Shown one piece after another: positions 8,467 to 16,685 of a DNA stretch of 64,000 nucleotides; within the stretch, counting starts at the first letter, position 1, and each line of letters starts with the position of its first letter. A program made the position numbers and the translations under genes. Location: NCBI RefSeq assembly GCF_014193285.1, contig NZ_JACHZE010000001.1, positions 558,001 through 622,000 of the forward strand, read 5' to 3'. The notes under the pieces are model-generated. The model was not told where the DNA came from, did not search any database, and saw nothing but the letters and a program-made list of their open reading frames with translations. The stretch is from Atlantibacter sp. RC6 (lineage in GTDB: Bacteria > Pseudomonadota > Gammaproteobacteria > Enterobacterales > Enterobacteriaceae).

Positions 8467-9393
8467 ATGAGCAATCTACTTTTACCCCTTATCCAGATGC
8501 TGGTGTTGTTCGCTATCGCGCCGCTGCTGTCTGGTATTACCGGTGCCGCCCGCGCCCGGCTGCATAACCGCCGCGGCCCCGGCATCTTTCAGGAATACCG
8601 GGACCTGGTGAAATTACTTAGCCGCCAGAGCGTCGCGCCCGCCGCATCTGGCTGGGTGTTTCGCCTGATGCCGTGGGTCATGGTGGGCGTGATGCTGACC
8701 ATCGCCAGCGCGTTGCCGGTAGTGACGCTGTACTCGCCGCTGCCCGAACTGGGCGATTTGATCACGCTGATCTACCTGTTCGCCATCGCGCGTTTCTTTT
8801 TCGCCATTGCCGGGCTGGATACCGGGAGCCCGTTTACCGGCATCGGCGCAAGCCGCGAGGCGATGCTGGGCGTGCTGGTCGAGCCAATTTTACTGCTCGG
8901 CCTGTGGGTGGCGGCGCAGGTGGCCGGCGCAACGCACCTTAACAGCATCACCCTGACGGTATACCACTGGCCCGTGCGCGCCACGCTGCCACTCGGATTG
9001 GCGCTGCTGGCCTGTGCGTTCGCCACGTTTATTGAAATGGGCAAACTGCCCTTCGATCTGGCCGAAGCGGAGCAGGAATTGCAGGAAGGGCCGCTGAGCG
9101 AATACAGCGGCAGCGGTTTTGCGCTGCTCAAGTGGGGGATCAGCCTGAAACAATTGGTGGTACTGCAAATGTTTCTCGGGGTGTTCATCCCCTGGGGCCA
9201 GATGAGCGCCTTCTCCTGGCCGGGGCTGCTGGTGGCCGTGTTAATCGCGCTAATCAAACTGGTGGCGGCGGTACTGCTGATCGCCCTGGCGGAAAACAGC
9301 ATGGCGCGTCTGCGGTTTGTTGAGACGTCCCGCATCACCTGGGCCGGTTTCGGCTTTGCCTTTTTAGCTTTCGTCTCCTTGCTGGCGGCGTGA
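8467..9393 (+). CDS. hycD: HycD, FHL membrane anchor (NuoH-like)
   Basis: The NuoH-type subunit that connects the soluble hydrogenase module to the membrane. It has 308 residues (E. coli 307) and about eight membrane helices. Family signatures include RLHNRRGPGIFQEYRDLVKLL near residue 35 and the acidic loop EMGKLPFDLAEAEQELQEGP, which in NuoH lines the quinone/coupling site. It starts just after the hycC stop and ends a few bases before hycE. Confidence 0.97.
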   Translation: MSNLLLPLIQMLVLFAIAPLLSGITGAARARLHNRRGPGIFQEYRDLVKLLSRQSVAPAASGWVFRLMPWVMVGVMLTIASALPVVTLYSPLPELGDLITLIYLFAIARFFFAIAGLDTGSPFTGIGASREAMLGVLVEPILLLGLWVAAQVAGATHLNSITLTVYHWPVRATLPLGLALLACAFATFIEMGKLPFDLAEAEQELQEGPLSEYSGSGFALLKWGISLKQLVVLQMFLGVFIPWGQMSAFSWPGLLVAVLIALIKLVAAVLLIALAENSMARLRFVETSRITWAGFGFAFLAFVSLLAA

Positions 9394-9407
9394 TAAGAGA
9401 ATTTATG

Positions 9408-11117
9408 ATGTCTGAAGAAAAAGTGGGTCAACACTATCTTGCCGCGCTGCACCAGGCGTTTCCTGGGGTCATCCTGGATGAAGCCTGGCAAACCCGTGAC
9501 CAGATAACCCTGACCGTCAAACTGAATTATTTGCCGGAAGTTGTTGAGCATCTTTACTACCAACAGGGCGGCTGGCTGTCGGTGCTGTTCGGCAATGACG
9601 AGCGCAAACTGTGCGGCAATTTCGCCGTGTATTACGTGCTGTCGATGGAACAAGGCACCAAATGTTGGATCACCGTGCGGGTGGAAGTCGATCCTGACCG
9701 GCCGGAATTCCCGTCCGTGACGCCGCGCGTGCCCGCCGCCGTGTGGGGTGAGCGCGAAGTCCGCGATATGTACGGTCTGATTGCGGTAGGGTTGCCTGAT
9801 GAGCGCCGTCTGGTGCTGCCTGATGACTGGCCGGACGATCTCTATCCGCTGCGCAAAGACAGTATGGATTACCGCCAACGCCCGGCGCCCACCACCGACA
9901 GTGAAACCTATGAGTTCATCAACGAACTGGGGAATAAGAAAAACAATGTGGTGCCGATTGGCCCGCTGCACGTGACCTCTGACGAGCCGGGTCACTTCCG
10001 CCTGTTTGTGGATGGCGAAAACATTATTGATGCCGATTACCGCCTGTTCTACGTCCATCGCGGTATGGAAAAGCTGGCGGAAACCCGTATGGGTTATAAC
10101 GAAGTCACGTTCCTGTCTGACAGGGTCTGCGGCATCTGCGGCTTTGCCCACAGCACTGCTTACACCACCTCGGTCGAGAATGCGATGGGCATCGTGGTGC
10201 CGGAGCGCGCCCAGATGATCCGCGCCATTTTGCTCGAAGTGGAACGGCTGCACAGCCATCTGCTTAACCTGGGGCTCGCCTGCCACTTCGTCGGGTTTGA
10301 TTCCGGCTTTATGCAATTTTTCAAAGTGCGCGAAGCCTCGATGAAAATGGCGGAAATCCTTACCGGCGCGCGTAAAACCTACGGCCTGAACCTGATCGGC
10401 GGTATTCGCCGGGATCTGCTGAAAGATGACATGATCCAGACCCGGCAACTGGCGCAGCAGATGCGCCGGGACGTGCAGGATCTGGTGGATATTCTGCTGA
10501 GCACGCCGAATATTGAGCAGCGCACCGTCGGCATTGGCCGCCTCGACCCGCAAATCGCCCGCGACTTCAGTAACGTCGGCCCGATGGTACGCGCCAGCGG
10601 CCACGCCCGCGATACCCGCGCCGACCATCCGTTTGTCGGTTACGGCCTGCTGCCGATGGAAGTCCATAGCCTGGATGGCTGCGACGTGCTGTCGCGCCTG
10701 AAAGTGCGCATCAATGAAGTGTTCACCGCGCTGAATATGATTGATTTTGGCCTCGATAATTTACCGGGCGGCCCGCTGGCGGTGGAAGGGTTCACCTACA
10801 TTCCGCACCGCTTTGCGCTGGGCTTTGCCGAAGCGCCGCGCGGCGACGATATCCACTGGAGCATGACCGGCGATAACCAGAAACTCTACCGCTGGCGCTG
10901 CCGGGCCGCGACCTACGCTAACTGGCCGACCCTGCGTTATATGCTGCGCGGCAATACCGTGTCCGACGCCCCGCTGATTATCGGCAGCCTCGACCCTTGC
11001 TACTCCTGCACCGACCGTATGACGGTGGTGGATGTGCGTAAGAAGAAAAGCCAGGTGGTGCCGTACAAAGAGCTGGAGCGCTATAGCATCGAGCGCATCA
11101 ATTCACCGCTGAAATAG
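9408..11117 (+). CDS. hycE: HycE, hydrogenase 3 large subunit precursor
   Basis: Catalytic [NiFe] subunit that reduces protons to H2. From MSEEKVGQHYL it has 569 residues, as in E. coli. The first about 170 residues are a NuoC-like domain and the rest a NuoD/hydrogenase-large domain. Ni ligands are in RVCGICGFAHS and in DPCYSCTDR (Cys531 and Cys534). After Arg537 there is a 32-residue C-terminal extension, MTVVDVRKKKS and onward, that HycI removes after Ni insertion. The adjacent ATG at 9405 is an alternative start; AAGAGA at 9395-9400 could serve either. A GTG at 9390 is rejected because it lies in the hycD stop. Confidence 0.97.
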   Translation: MSEEKVGQHYLAALHQAFPGVILDEAWQTRDQITLTVKLNYLPEVVEHLYYQQGGWLSVLFGNDERKLCGNFAVYYVLSMEQGTKCWITVRVEVDPDRPEFPSVTPRVPAAVWGEREVRDMYGLIAVGLPDERRLVLPDDWPDDLYPLRKDSMDYRQRPAPTTDSETYEFINELGNKKNNVVPIGPLHVTSDEPGHFRLFVDGENIIDADYRLFYVHRGMEKLAETRMGYNEVTFLSDRVCGICGFAHSTAYTTSVENAMGIVVPERAQMIRAILLEVERLHSHLLNLGLACHFVGFDSGFMQFFKVREASMKMAEILTGARKTYGLNLIGGIRRDLLKDDMIQTRQLAQQMRRDVQDLVDILLSTPNIEQRTVGIGRLDPQIARDFSNVGPMVRASGHARDTRADHPFVGYGLLPMEVHSLDGCDVLSRLKVRINEVFTALNMIDFGLDNLPGGPLAVEGFTYIPHRFALGFAEAPRGDDIHWSMTGDNQKLYRWRCRAATYANWPTLRYMLRGNTVSDAPLIIGSLDPCYSCTDRMTVVDVRKKKSQVVPYKELERYSIERINSPLK

Positions 11118-11129
11118 TCCGGGGAGAGT

Positions 11130-11672
11130 ATGTTTACTTTTATCACAAAAGCCCTTAAAGGCGGCGTGGCGACCTCAACCTGGCCACTGCAACCGTATGA
11201 TGTGGATAAAAATTACCGCGGTAAACCGCAGCACAATCCCCAGCAGTGCATTGGCTGCGCCGCCTGCGTTAACGCCTGCCCGTCAAATGCCTTAACGGTC
11301 GGGGTCGATCAGGCTAAGCAGCAGTTGGCCTGGCAATTCGATCTTGGTCGCTGCATTTTCTGTGGCCGCTGCGAAGAGGTGTGCCCGACGGCAGCCATTG
11401 CGCTGTCCCGGGAGTATGAGCTCGCGGTGTGGCGCAAAGAGGATTTTCTGCAACAGGCGCGCTTTGACTACTGCCATTGCAAGGTGTGCGGCACCCCCTA
11501 CGCGGTGCAAAAAGAGATTGATTACGCCATCGCGCTGTTAGCGCATAACGGCGATAGCCGCGCTGAGCAACACCGGGAGAGCTTTGAAACCTGTCCGGAC
11601 TGCAAACGCCAGCAGGGCCTGGCCCCTTCTGAGCGAATCGACTTTACCCGTGAGATGAAGGAGGCGGTGTAA
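11130..11672 (+). CDS. hycF: HycF, FHL two-cluster ferredoxin subunit
   Basis: A NuoI-like subunit carrying two [4Fe-4S] clusters between HycB and HycG. It is 180 residues, equal to E. coli. The two motifs are [16 protein letters not shown] and [16 protein letters not shown]. Two further cysteine pairs near the C terminus (CHCKVC and CPDC) may bind another metal. The stop overlaps the hycG start (TAATG). Confidence 0.97.
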   Translation: MFTFITKALKGGVATSTWPLQPYDVDKNYRGKPQHNPQQCIGCAACVNACPSNALTVGVDQAKQQLAWQFDLGRCIFCGRCEEVCPTAAIALSREYELAVWRKEDFLQQARFDYCHCKVCGTPYAVQKEIDYAIALLAHNGDSRAEQHRESFETCPDCKRQQGLAPSERIDFTREMKEAV

Positions 11673-12436
11673 TGAGCCAGCTTTTAGGGCCACGCGACGC
11701 CCAAGGTATTCCGGTACCCATGACGGTAGATGAATCCATTGCCGCCATGAAAACCGCGCTGTTGAAGAAAATCAAACGCTCAGCCTATGTGTATCGGGTG
11801 GATTGCGGCGGCTGCAACGGGTGCGAGATTGAGATTTTCGCCACCCTGTCGCCGCTGTTCGATGCGGAGCGTTTCGGTATCAAAGTGGTGCCCTCACCGC
11901 GCCACGCGGATATTTTACTGTTTACCGGCGCCGTCACCCGCGCCATGCGCTCCCCCGCCCTGCGCGCCTGGGAATCGTCGCCCGATCCGAAAATCTGCAT
12001 TTCTTACGGCGCCTGCGGCAATACCGGCGGGATCTTTCACGATCTCTATTGCGTATGGGGCGGCACCGACAAGATTGTCCCGGTGGACGTGTATATCCCC
12101 GGCTGCCCGCCGACGCCCGCTTCGACGCTGTATGGGTTCGCCATGGCGCTGGGCCTGCTGGAGCAAAAAATCCATGCGCGCGAACCCGGCGAACTGGACG
12201 CCGCGCCCGCGCAGATCCTGCATCCCGATATGGTGCAACCGCTGCGGGTGCGCATTGAACGTACCGCCCGTCGGCTGGCGGGCTATCGCTATGGACGCCA
12301 AATCGCCAATGACTATATGCGCCATCTGGTGCAGGGTGACGACCATGTGCTGCGCTGGCTGGAGCAGGAAAACGATCCGCGCCTGAACGAAATCGTCACC
12401 AGCCTGCGCAACGTTGTGGAACAGGAGCGGGTGTGA
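11672..12436 (+). CDS. hycG: HycG, hydrogenase 3 small subunit
   Basis: A NuoB-like small subunit holding the proximal [4Fe-4S] cluster next to the NiFe site. It has 254 residues (E. coli 255). Ligands are visible in [13 protein letters not shown], in [13 protein letters not shown] and in [10 protein letters not shown]. It lacks a Tat signal, as expected for a cytoplasmic, membrane-arm-bound hydrogenase. Start and stop overlap hycF and hycH. Confidence 0.97.
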   Translation: MSQLLGPRDAQGIPVPMTVDESIAAMKTALLKKIKRSAYVYRVDCGGCNGCEIEIFATLSPLFDAERFGIKVVPSPRHADILLFTGAVTRAMRSPALRAWESSPDPKICISYGACGNTGGIFHDLYCVWGGTDKIVPVDVYIPGCPPTPASTLYGFAMALGLLEQKIHAREPGELDAAPAQILHPDMVQPLRVRIERTARRLAGYRYGRQIANDYMRHLVQGDDHVLRWLEQENDPRLNEIVTSLRNVVEQERV

Positions 12437-12846
12437 TGGACGAGTCGGTGGTGTTCAGCGTATTAATCCGTAAGTTCATCGATCGCAGCGAGCCGACGCC
12501 CGCGCAAGCGCAACAGGTGATCTATTACAGCCTGGCGATTGGTCACCATCTTGGGGTGATTGATTGCCTGTCGGCGGCCCTGACCTGCAATCTGATTGAC
12601 TACCGCGCCTGGATCGCCACTCTGGCGGCAGGCAGCGAAGCGCGGCGCAAAATGGAAGGCGTACCGCGCTACGGCGAAATTGTTATCGACCACAGCCATG
12701 TGGCCATGCTGGCGCGGGCGTTTGACAACGCGCTGGCCGATCAAACCGCGCAGCAGCAGGCGTGGACCCAGTCGATGCTGGGCTGGCTGGCGGCGATCCA
12801 CCAGGAAAGCGCGGTTTACATCATGGTGAGGAGGCAATATGACTGA
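12436..12846 (+). CDS. hycH: HycH, hydrogenase 3 assembly protein
   Basis: A small accessory protein needed for making active hydrogenase 3, acting on the HycE precursor; it is not part of the final complex. The ATG at 12436 gives 136 residues, the E. coli length, with AGGAG eight bases upstream inside hycG. A GTG one codon earlier is possible but unneeded. The 3' end overlaps hycI by eight bases. Confidence 0.94.
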   Translation: MDESVVFSVLIRKFIDRSEPTPAQAQQVIYYSLAIGHHLGVIDCLSAALTCNLIDYRAWIATLAAGSEARRKMEGVPRYGEIVIDHSHVAMLARAFDNALADQTAQQQAWTQSMLGWLAAIHQESAVYIMVRRQYD

Positions 12847-13294
12847 CGTGTTACTGTGCGTGGGCAACAGCATGATGGGCGATGACGGCGCGGGCCCGCT
12901 ACTGGCCGAGCGCTGCCACGCGGCGCCGGTTGGGGCGTGGCAGGTCATTGACGGCGGCAGCGCGCCGGAAAACGATATTGTGGCGATCCGTGAGTTGCGG
13001 CCTGAGCGGTTGTTGATTGTCGACGCCACCGACATGGGGCTTAATCCCGGTGAAATCCGCATTATCGACCCGGATGACATCGCCGAGCTGTTTATGATGA
13101 CCACCCACAATATGCCGCTTAACTACCTGGTGGATCAGTTAAAACCGGATGTCGGCGAGGTAATTTTCGTCGGCATCCAGCCGGATATCGTGGGCTTTTA
13201 TTATCCTATGACCGACGCGGTGAAACAGGCGGTTGAGACGGTTTATCAGCGTCTTGCTGACTGGCGCGGCAACGGGGGCTTTGCGGCGCTTTAA
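12839..13294 (+). CDS. hycI: HycI, hydrogenase 3 maturation endopeptidase
   Basis: The Ni-dependent protease that cuts the 32-residue tail from HycE once nickel is in place. It has 151 residues (E. coli 156). Metal-binding acids and histidine of the family are visible: GNSMMGDDGAG near residue 10, DATDMGLNPGE near 63 and THNMPLNY near 90. It is the last gene of the hyc operon and is followed by a strong terminator hairpin. Confidence 0.96.
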   Translation: MTDVLLCVGNSMMGDDGAGPLLAERCHAAPVGAWQVIDGGSAPENDIVAIRELRPERLLIVDATDMGLNPGEIRIIDPDDIAELFMMTTHNMPLNYLVDQLKPDVGEVIFVGIQPDIVGFYYPMTDAVKQAVETVYQRLADWRGNGGFAAL

Positions 13295-13316
13295 CGGCGC
13301 ATCACCCGCTTTGCCT

Positions 13317-13365
13317 GGGCGTCACTGACAGTGTCACACATGACAATGACAGTGACGCCCTTTTT
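13317..13365 (+). terminator. Terminator of the hyc operon with an embedded candidate FhlA site
   Basis: GGGCGTCACTG at 13317-13327 pairs perfectly with CAGTGACGCCC at 13350-13360 and is followed by TTTTT. Inside the loop lies a second inverted repeat, TGTCA-CACA-TGACA at 13332-13345, which is the form expected for an FhlA site. It is placed about 65 bp upstream of the hydN sigma-54 promoter. Confidence 0.85.
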
Positions 13366-13407
13366 ATATTCGCGACTGAAACCCTTAATTTTCAATTATT
13401 TAAATAT

Positions 13408-13422
13408 TGGCACGGTTAATGC
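13408..13422 (+). promoter_or_regulatory. Sigma-54 promoter of the hydN-fdhF unit
   Basis: TGGCACGGTTAATGC has the -24 GG at 13409-13410 and the -12 GC at 13421-13422, ten bases apart. The start, near 13434, would give a leader of about 24 nt before hydN. Confidence 0.88.
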
Positions 13423-13457
13423 TTGGCGAAAGCGCAACTTATTAACCGGAGATATTG

Positions 13458-14003
13458 ATGAACCGCTTCATCATTGCTGATGCCAGCAAATGTATTGGGT
13501 GCCGCACTTGCGAAGTCGCTTGCGTGGTTTCTCATCAGCAGGACCAGGACTGCTCAGCCCTGACGGCGAAAACCTTTCTGCCTCGGGTACACGTAATTAA
13601 AGGCGTGAACGTCTCTACCGCGACAATGTGTCGGCAGTGCGAGGACGCGCCCTGCGCGAACGTCTGCCCGAACGGGGCAATTCGCCGGGACCAGGGGTTT
13701 ATGCATGTCCAGCAGGAGCGCTGCATCGGCTGTAAAACCTGCGTCGTCGCCTGCCCGTATGGCGCGATGGAGGTGGTGGTCCGCCCGGTGGTGCGTAACA
13801 GCGGCGCAGGCCTCAACGTGATGGCGGAAAAAGCGCAAGCCAATAAATGCGATCTCTGCCATCACCGTGCGGAAGGCCCGGCCTGCATCGAGGCTTGCCC
13901 AACCAACGCCATTCTCTGCGTCGATCGTAATCGGCTGGAACAACTCAGCGCGGAAAAACGCCGTCGCGCGGCGCTGGACAGTATGCCGGACCTGACGTTT
14001 TAA
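13458..14003 (+). CDS. hydN: HydN, four-cluster ferredoxin for formate dehydrogenase H
   Basis: A HycB-like polyferredoxin that supports electron flow from formate dehydrogenase H. It has 181 residues (E. coli 175). Cysteine groups CIGCRTCEVAC, CRQCEDAPCANVC, CIGCKTCVVAC and CDLC with CIEAC predict four [4Fe-4S] clusters. The ATG at 13458 follows GGAGA by five bases; a TTG codon just before it is ignored. In E. coli hydN is paired with hypF; here it is directly followed by fdhF after 45 bp, an arrangement that joins the dehydrogenase to its electron carrier. Confidence 0.96.
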   Translation: MNRFIIADASKCIGCRTCEVACVVSHQQDQDCSALTAKTFLPRVHVIKGVNVSTATMCRQCEDAPCANVCPNGAIRRDQGFMHVQQERCIGCKTCVVACPYGAMEVVVRPVVRNSGAGLNVMAEKAQANKCDLCHHRAEGPACIEACPTNAILCVDRNRLEQLSAEKRRRAALDSMPDLTF

Positions 14004-14048
14004 CCCCAATCCCCCTCACTCTTTCAACTTTTAACAGGTCTGTTAATG

Positions 14049-16199
14049 ATGAAAAAAGTCACCAGCATTTGCCCGTACTGTGGTGCGGGCTGCAAACTCA
14101 ACCTTGTGGTCAACAGCAATAAAATTATCCGCGCGGAGGCGGCAGACGGCGTAACCAATCAGAACCAGTTATGCCTGAAAGGGTATTACGGTTGGGATTT
14201 TCTTAATGATACCCGGCTGCTTACCCCACGCCTGCGCCAGCCGATGATCCGCTACCAGAAGGGGGGCAAACTCACTCCGGTGACCTGGGACGAGGCAATA
14301 CGCTATACCGCAAAGCGGCTTGGCGAGATCAAAGCCGCTTTCGGCCCCCGCGCCATTATGACGACGGGATCGTCACGCGGTACGGGGAATGAAACCAATT
14401 ATGTGATGCAGAAATTCGCCCGGGCGGTGCTCAACACCAATAACGTCGACTGTTGCGCCAGGGTGTGCCACGGCCCTTCCGTGGCCGGATTGCAGGAAAC
14501 CCTCGGCAACGGGGCGATGAGTAATTCCATCGCTGATATCGAACATTCCAGATGCCTGCTGGTATTTGGCTACAACTGCGCGGATTCGCATCCCATCGTG
14601 GCGCGTCGGGTGCTGAAGGCGAAGCAGAACGGCGCGAAAATCATTGTTTGCGATCCGCGGCGCATCGAAACGGCGCGCATCGCCGATCAACATTTGCAGA
14701 TTAATAACGGCTGCAATATGGCCCTGGTCAACGCCTTCGGCTATGTGCTGCTGGAGGAGAATCTTTATGACCACGAATACGTCACTCGCTATACCGACGG
14801 GATTGACGCTTATCGCGAACAGGTAAAAGCGTACGCGCCGGAAGCGGTGGAAGCTATTACCGGCGTTTCTGCGCAAAGCATCCGGCAGGCAATGCGGACT
14901 TATGCCGCCGCACCCACCGCCACTATTATGTGGGGCATGGGCGTGACGCAGTTTGGCCAGGCGGTGGATGTGGTGAAGGGGCTGGCGAGCCTCGCGTTGC
15001 TGACCGGTAACCTTGGCCGGGCGCATGTCGGCGTCGGCCCGGTACGCGGCCAGAATAACGTCCAGGGGGCGTGTGATATGGGCGTGTTGCCGAACCTGTT
15101 TCCTGGCTACCAGTCCGTTACCGATGCCGCAGTGCGCGAGAAATTCGCCCGGGCATGGGGTATCGACCCCGCGCGGATGGATGGTAAACCGGGCGTGCGC
15201 ATTACTGAAGTTCCCCATCTGGCGCTGGAACAGAAGGTAAAAGCGTATTACATCATGGGGGAAGATCCGCTACAGACCGAAGCCGATCTCGGGCTGGTGC
15301 GCGCCGGGTTTGAGGCGCTGGACTTTGTGGTAGTACAAGATATCTTCATGACCAAAACCGCCGAGGTGGCCGATGTGATTCTGCCCGCCACCTCGTGGGG
15401 GGAGCACGGCGGTGTGTTTACTTGCGCCGACCGCGGATTCCAGCGTTTCGAACAAGCGATTGAGCCGTCTTACAACGTTAAACGCGACTGGGAAATCATC
15501 AGCCTGCTCGCTACAGAGATGGGCTACCCCATGCATTACCAGGATAACCAGCAAATCTGGGATGAAATGCGCGAATTGTGCCCGCTGTTTTTTGGCGTGA
15601 CATACCAAAAAATGGGTGAGATGGGGCATATACAGTGGCCCTGCCCGACGCTGGATCATCCGGGCACCACGTACCTCTACGAAGGCAACCAGTTTGATAC
15701 GCCGAACGGTCGCGGCCAACTTTTCGCCGCCCCGTGGCGAGCGCCGGCGGAACGCCCCGATGCCGACTATCCGCTGGTGCTCTGTACGGTGCGTGAGGTG
15801 GGCCACTACTCCTGCCGTTCGATGACCGGCAACTGCGCCGCATTACAAACGCTGGCTGATGAGCCGGGTTTTGTGCAAATTAACCCTGCAGACGCTCAGC
15901 GACTGGGTATTCATCATGGGGCGCTGGTGTGGGTGAGCTCGCGGCGCGGCAAAGTAATCAGCCGCGCCGAAGTAAGCGAGCGCATTAATCAGGGCGCGGT
16001 GTATATGACCTATCAGTGGTGGATCGGCGCGTGTAATGAACTGACCCAGGATAACCTCGATCCGATTTCTAAAACGCCGGAAACCAAGTATTGCGCGGTC
16101 AATCTCAGCGCAATAGCGGATCAATACTGGGCCGAGCAGTACACCCAGACAACCTACAGTAATATGAAAGCCAGATTGCGCGACGCGGTGGCGGGATAA
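14049..16199 (+). CDS. fdhF: FdhF, formate dehydrogenase H, cysteine-type active site
   Basis: Mo-bis-MGD enzyme that oxidises formate to CO2 in the FHL complex. From MKKVTSICPYC it has 716 residues (E. coli 715). The N-terminal [4Fe-4S] ligands Cys8, Cys11, Cys15 and Cys42 are present, as are the molybdopterin-binding stretches GSSRGTGNETNY, GQNNVQGACDMG and REVGHYSCRSMTGN. The key oddity is residue 140: E. coli has selenocysteine (UGA) in CCARV-Sec-HGPS, but here the codon at 14466-14468 is TGC, so the motif is CCARVCHGPS. The next residue, His141, is kept. The reading frame is otherwise intact. An ATG one codon earlier (14046) is an equal alternative start; 14049 is used because it keeps E. 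coli numbering. Selenium independence is inferred. Confidence 0.96.
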   Translation: MKKVTSICPYCGAGCKLNLVVNSNKIIRAEAADGVTNQNQLCLKGYYGWDFLNDTRLLTPRLRQPMIRYQKGGKLTPVTWDEAIRYTAKRLGEIKAAFGPRAIMTTGSSRGTGNETNYVMQKFARAVLNTNNVDCCARVCHGPSVAGLQETLGNGAMSNSIADIEHSRCLLVFGYNCADSHPIVARRVLKAKQNGAKIIVCDPRRIETARIADQHLQINNGCNMALVNAFGYVLLEENLYDHEYVTRYTDGIDAYREQVKAYAPEAVEAITGVSAQSIRQAMRTYAAAPTATIMWGMGVTQFGQAVDVVKGLASLALLTGNLGRAHVGVGPVRGQNNVQGACDMGVLPNLFPGYQSVTDAAVREKFARAWGIDPARMDGKPGVRITEVPHLALEQKVKAYYIMGEDPLQTEADLGLVRAGFEALDFVVVQDIFMTKTAEVADVILPATSWGEHGGVFTCADRGFQRFEQAIEPSYNVKRDWEIISLLATEMGYPMHYQDNQQIWDEMRELCPLFFGVTYQKMGEMGHIQWPCPTLDHPGTTYLYEGNQFDTPNGRGQLFAAPWRAPAERPDADYPLVLCTVREVGHYSCRSMTGNCAALQTLADEPGFVQINPADAQRLGIHHGALVWVSSRRGKVISRAEVSERINQGAVYMTYQWWIGACNELTQDNLDPISKTPETKYCAVNLSAIADQYWAEQYTQTTYSNMKARLRDAVAG

Positions 16200-16209
16200 G
16201 CGGAAAGTA

Positions 16210-16246
16210 AAGCCGGAGCAGGGTTAACGCGCTCTGGCTTATTGTT
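16210..16246 (+). terminator. Rho-independent terminator of fdhF
   Basis: AAGCCGGAGC at 16210-16219 pairs with GCTCTGGCTT at 16231-16240 (one G-T pair), followed by ATTGTTT. It lies ten bases after the fdhF stop. Confidence 0.75.
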
Positions 16247-16275
16247 TGGCGGATAGCGGATTACCCAAAGCTCAA

Positions 16276-16307
16276 AAGCAAAAGGGGTCGCCTTTCGACG
16301 ACCCCTT
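16276..16307 (-). terminator. Terminator of serT
   Basis: AAGGGGTCG at 16282-16290 pairs with CGACCCCTT at 16299-16307. Read on the minus strand, the stem is followed by TTGCTTTTGAG. It lies just past the 3' end of the tRNA. Confidence 0.85.
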
Positions 16308-16315
16308 CAGTAATA

Positions 16316-16403
16316 TGGCGGAAGCGCAGAGATTCGAACTCTGGGACCCTTTCGAGTCGCCGGTTTTCAAGACCGGTGCCTTCAACCGCTCGGCCACACT
16401 TCC
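16316..16403 (-). tRNA. serT: tRNA-Ser, anticodon UGA
   Basis: The 88-nt minus-strand sequence begins GGAAGTGTGGCCGAG and ends GCGCTTCCGCCA with an encoded CCA. The anticodon stem-loop reads CCGGTCTTGAAAACCGG, giving anticodon TGA, which decodes UCA and related serine codons. The T arm GAGTTCGAATCTC and the long variable arm typical of tRNA-Ser are present. It matches E. coli serT and lies beside yccA as it does there. Confidence 0.98.
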
Positions 16404-16413
16404 AATGAGGCGA

Positions 16414-16442
16414 ACTATAAACATCCCCTCTCATCCTGTAAA
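16414..16442 (-). promoter_or_regulatory. Sigma-70 promoter of serT
   Basis: On the minus strand, -35 TTTACA (16437-16442) is 17 bp from -10 TATAGT (16414-16419). A GC-rich TCGCC follows, as in stringently controlled stable-RNA promoters. Confidence 0.85.
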
Positions 16443-16602
16443 GCCCGGAACCGTTCGTTTGCCGCAAAAACAAGCAAATTGCGATTAATCGCCTGAAATA
16501 TCGACGTTATGAACAAAAAGTTAGCAGTAAAACTGCCGGTATTAACGTTGCTGCTTTCGATGAATTAGCCGCCTGGTGATTGTTTTCGCTTGATAAATCA
16601 GC

Positions 16603-16617
16603 GTAAAGATGGGTAAA
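16603..16617 (+). promoter_or_regulatory. CpxR box upstream of yccA
   Basis: GTAAA-GATGG-GTAAA matches the CpxR tandem consensus GTAAA-N5-GTAAA exactly. It lies 69 bp before the yccA start. E. coli yccA is a Cpx-regulated gene, which supports the call. Confidence 0.8.
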
Positions 16618-16685
16618 AGCCCTTTCCCGCTTCCTTATTGCGCACTATTCTCTGACGCTAAACACCTGTTATGAGAGAACAACTC

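Noticed and set aside
9390-9407. GTG at 9390 as hycE start
   Set aside because: It overlaps the hycD stop and adds six residues unlike the family; MSEEK at 9408 matches the known start.
8772-10667. A 631-codon open frame antisense to hycD and hycE
   Set aside because: It spans two well-identified genes on the other strand, is rich in His, Gln and Arg as expected of a complementary frame, and matches nothing known to me.
14466-14468. Idea that the FdhF cysteine codon marks a pseudogene
   Set aside because: The frame is intact over 716 codons and all other active-site and Fe-S residues are conserved, so a working Cys enzyme is more likely.
16260-16403. Phage or island attachment site at the 3' end of serT
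   Set aside because: No integrase and no second copy of the tRNA 3' end were seen in the window.
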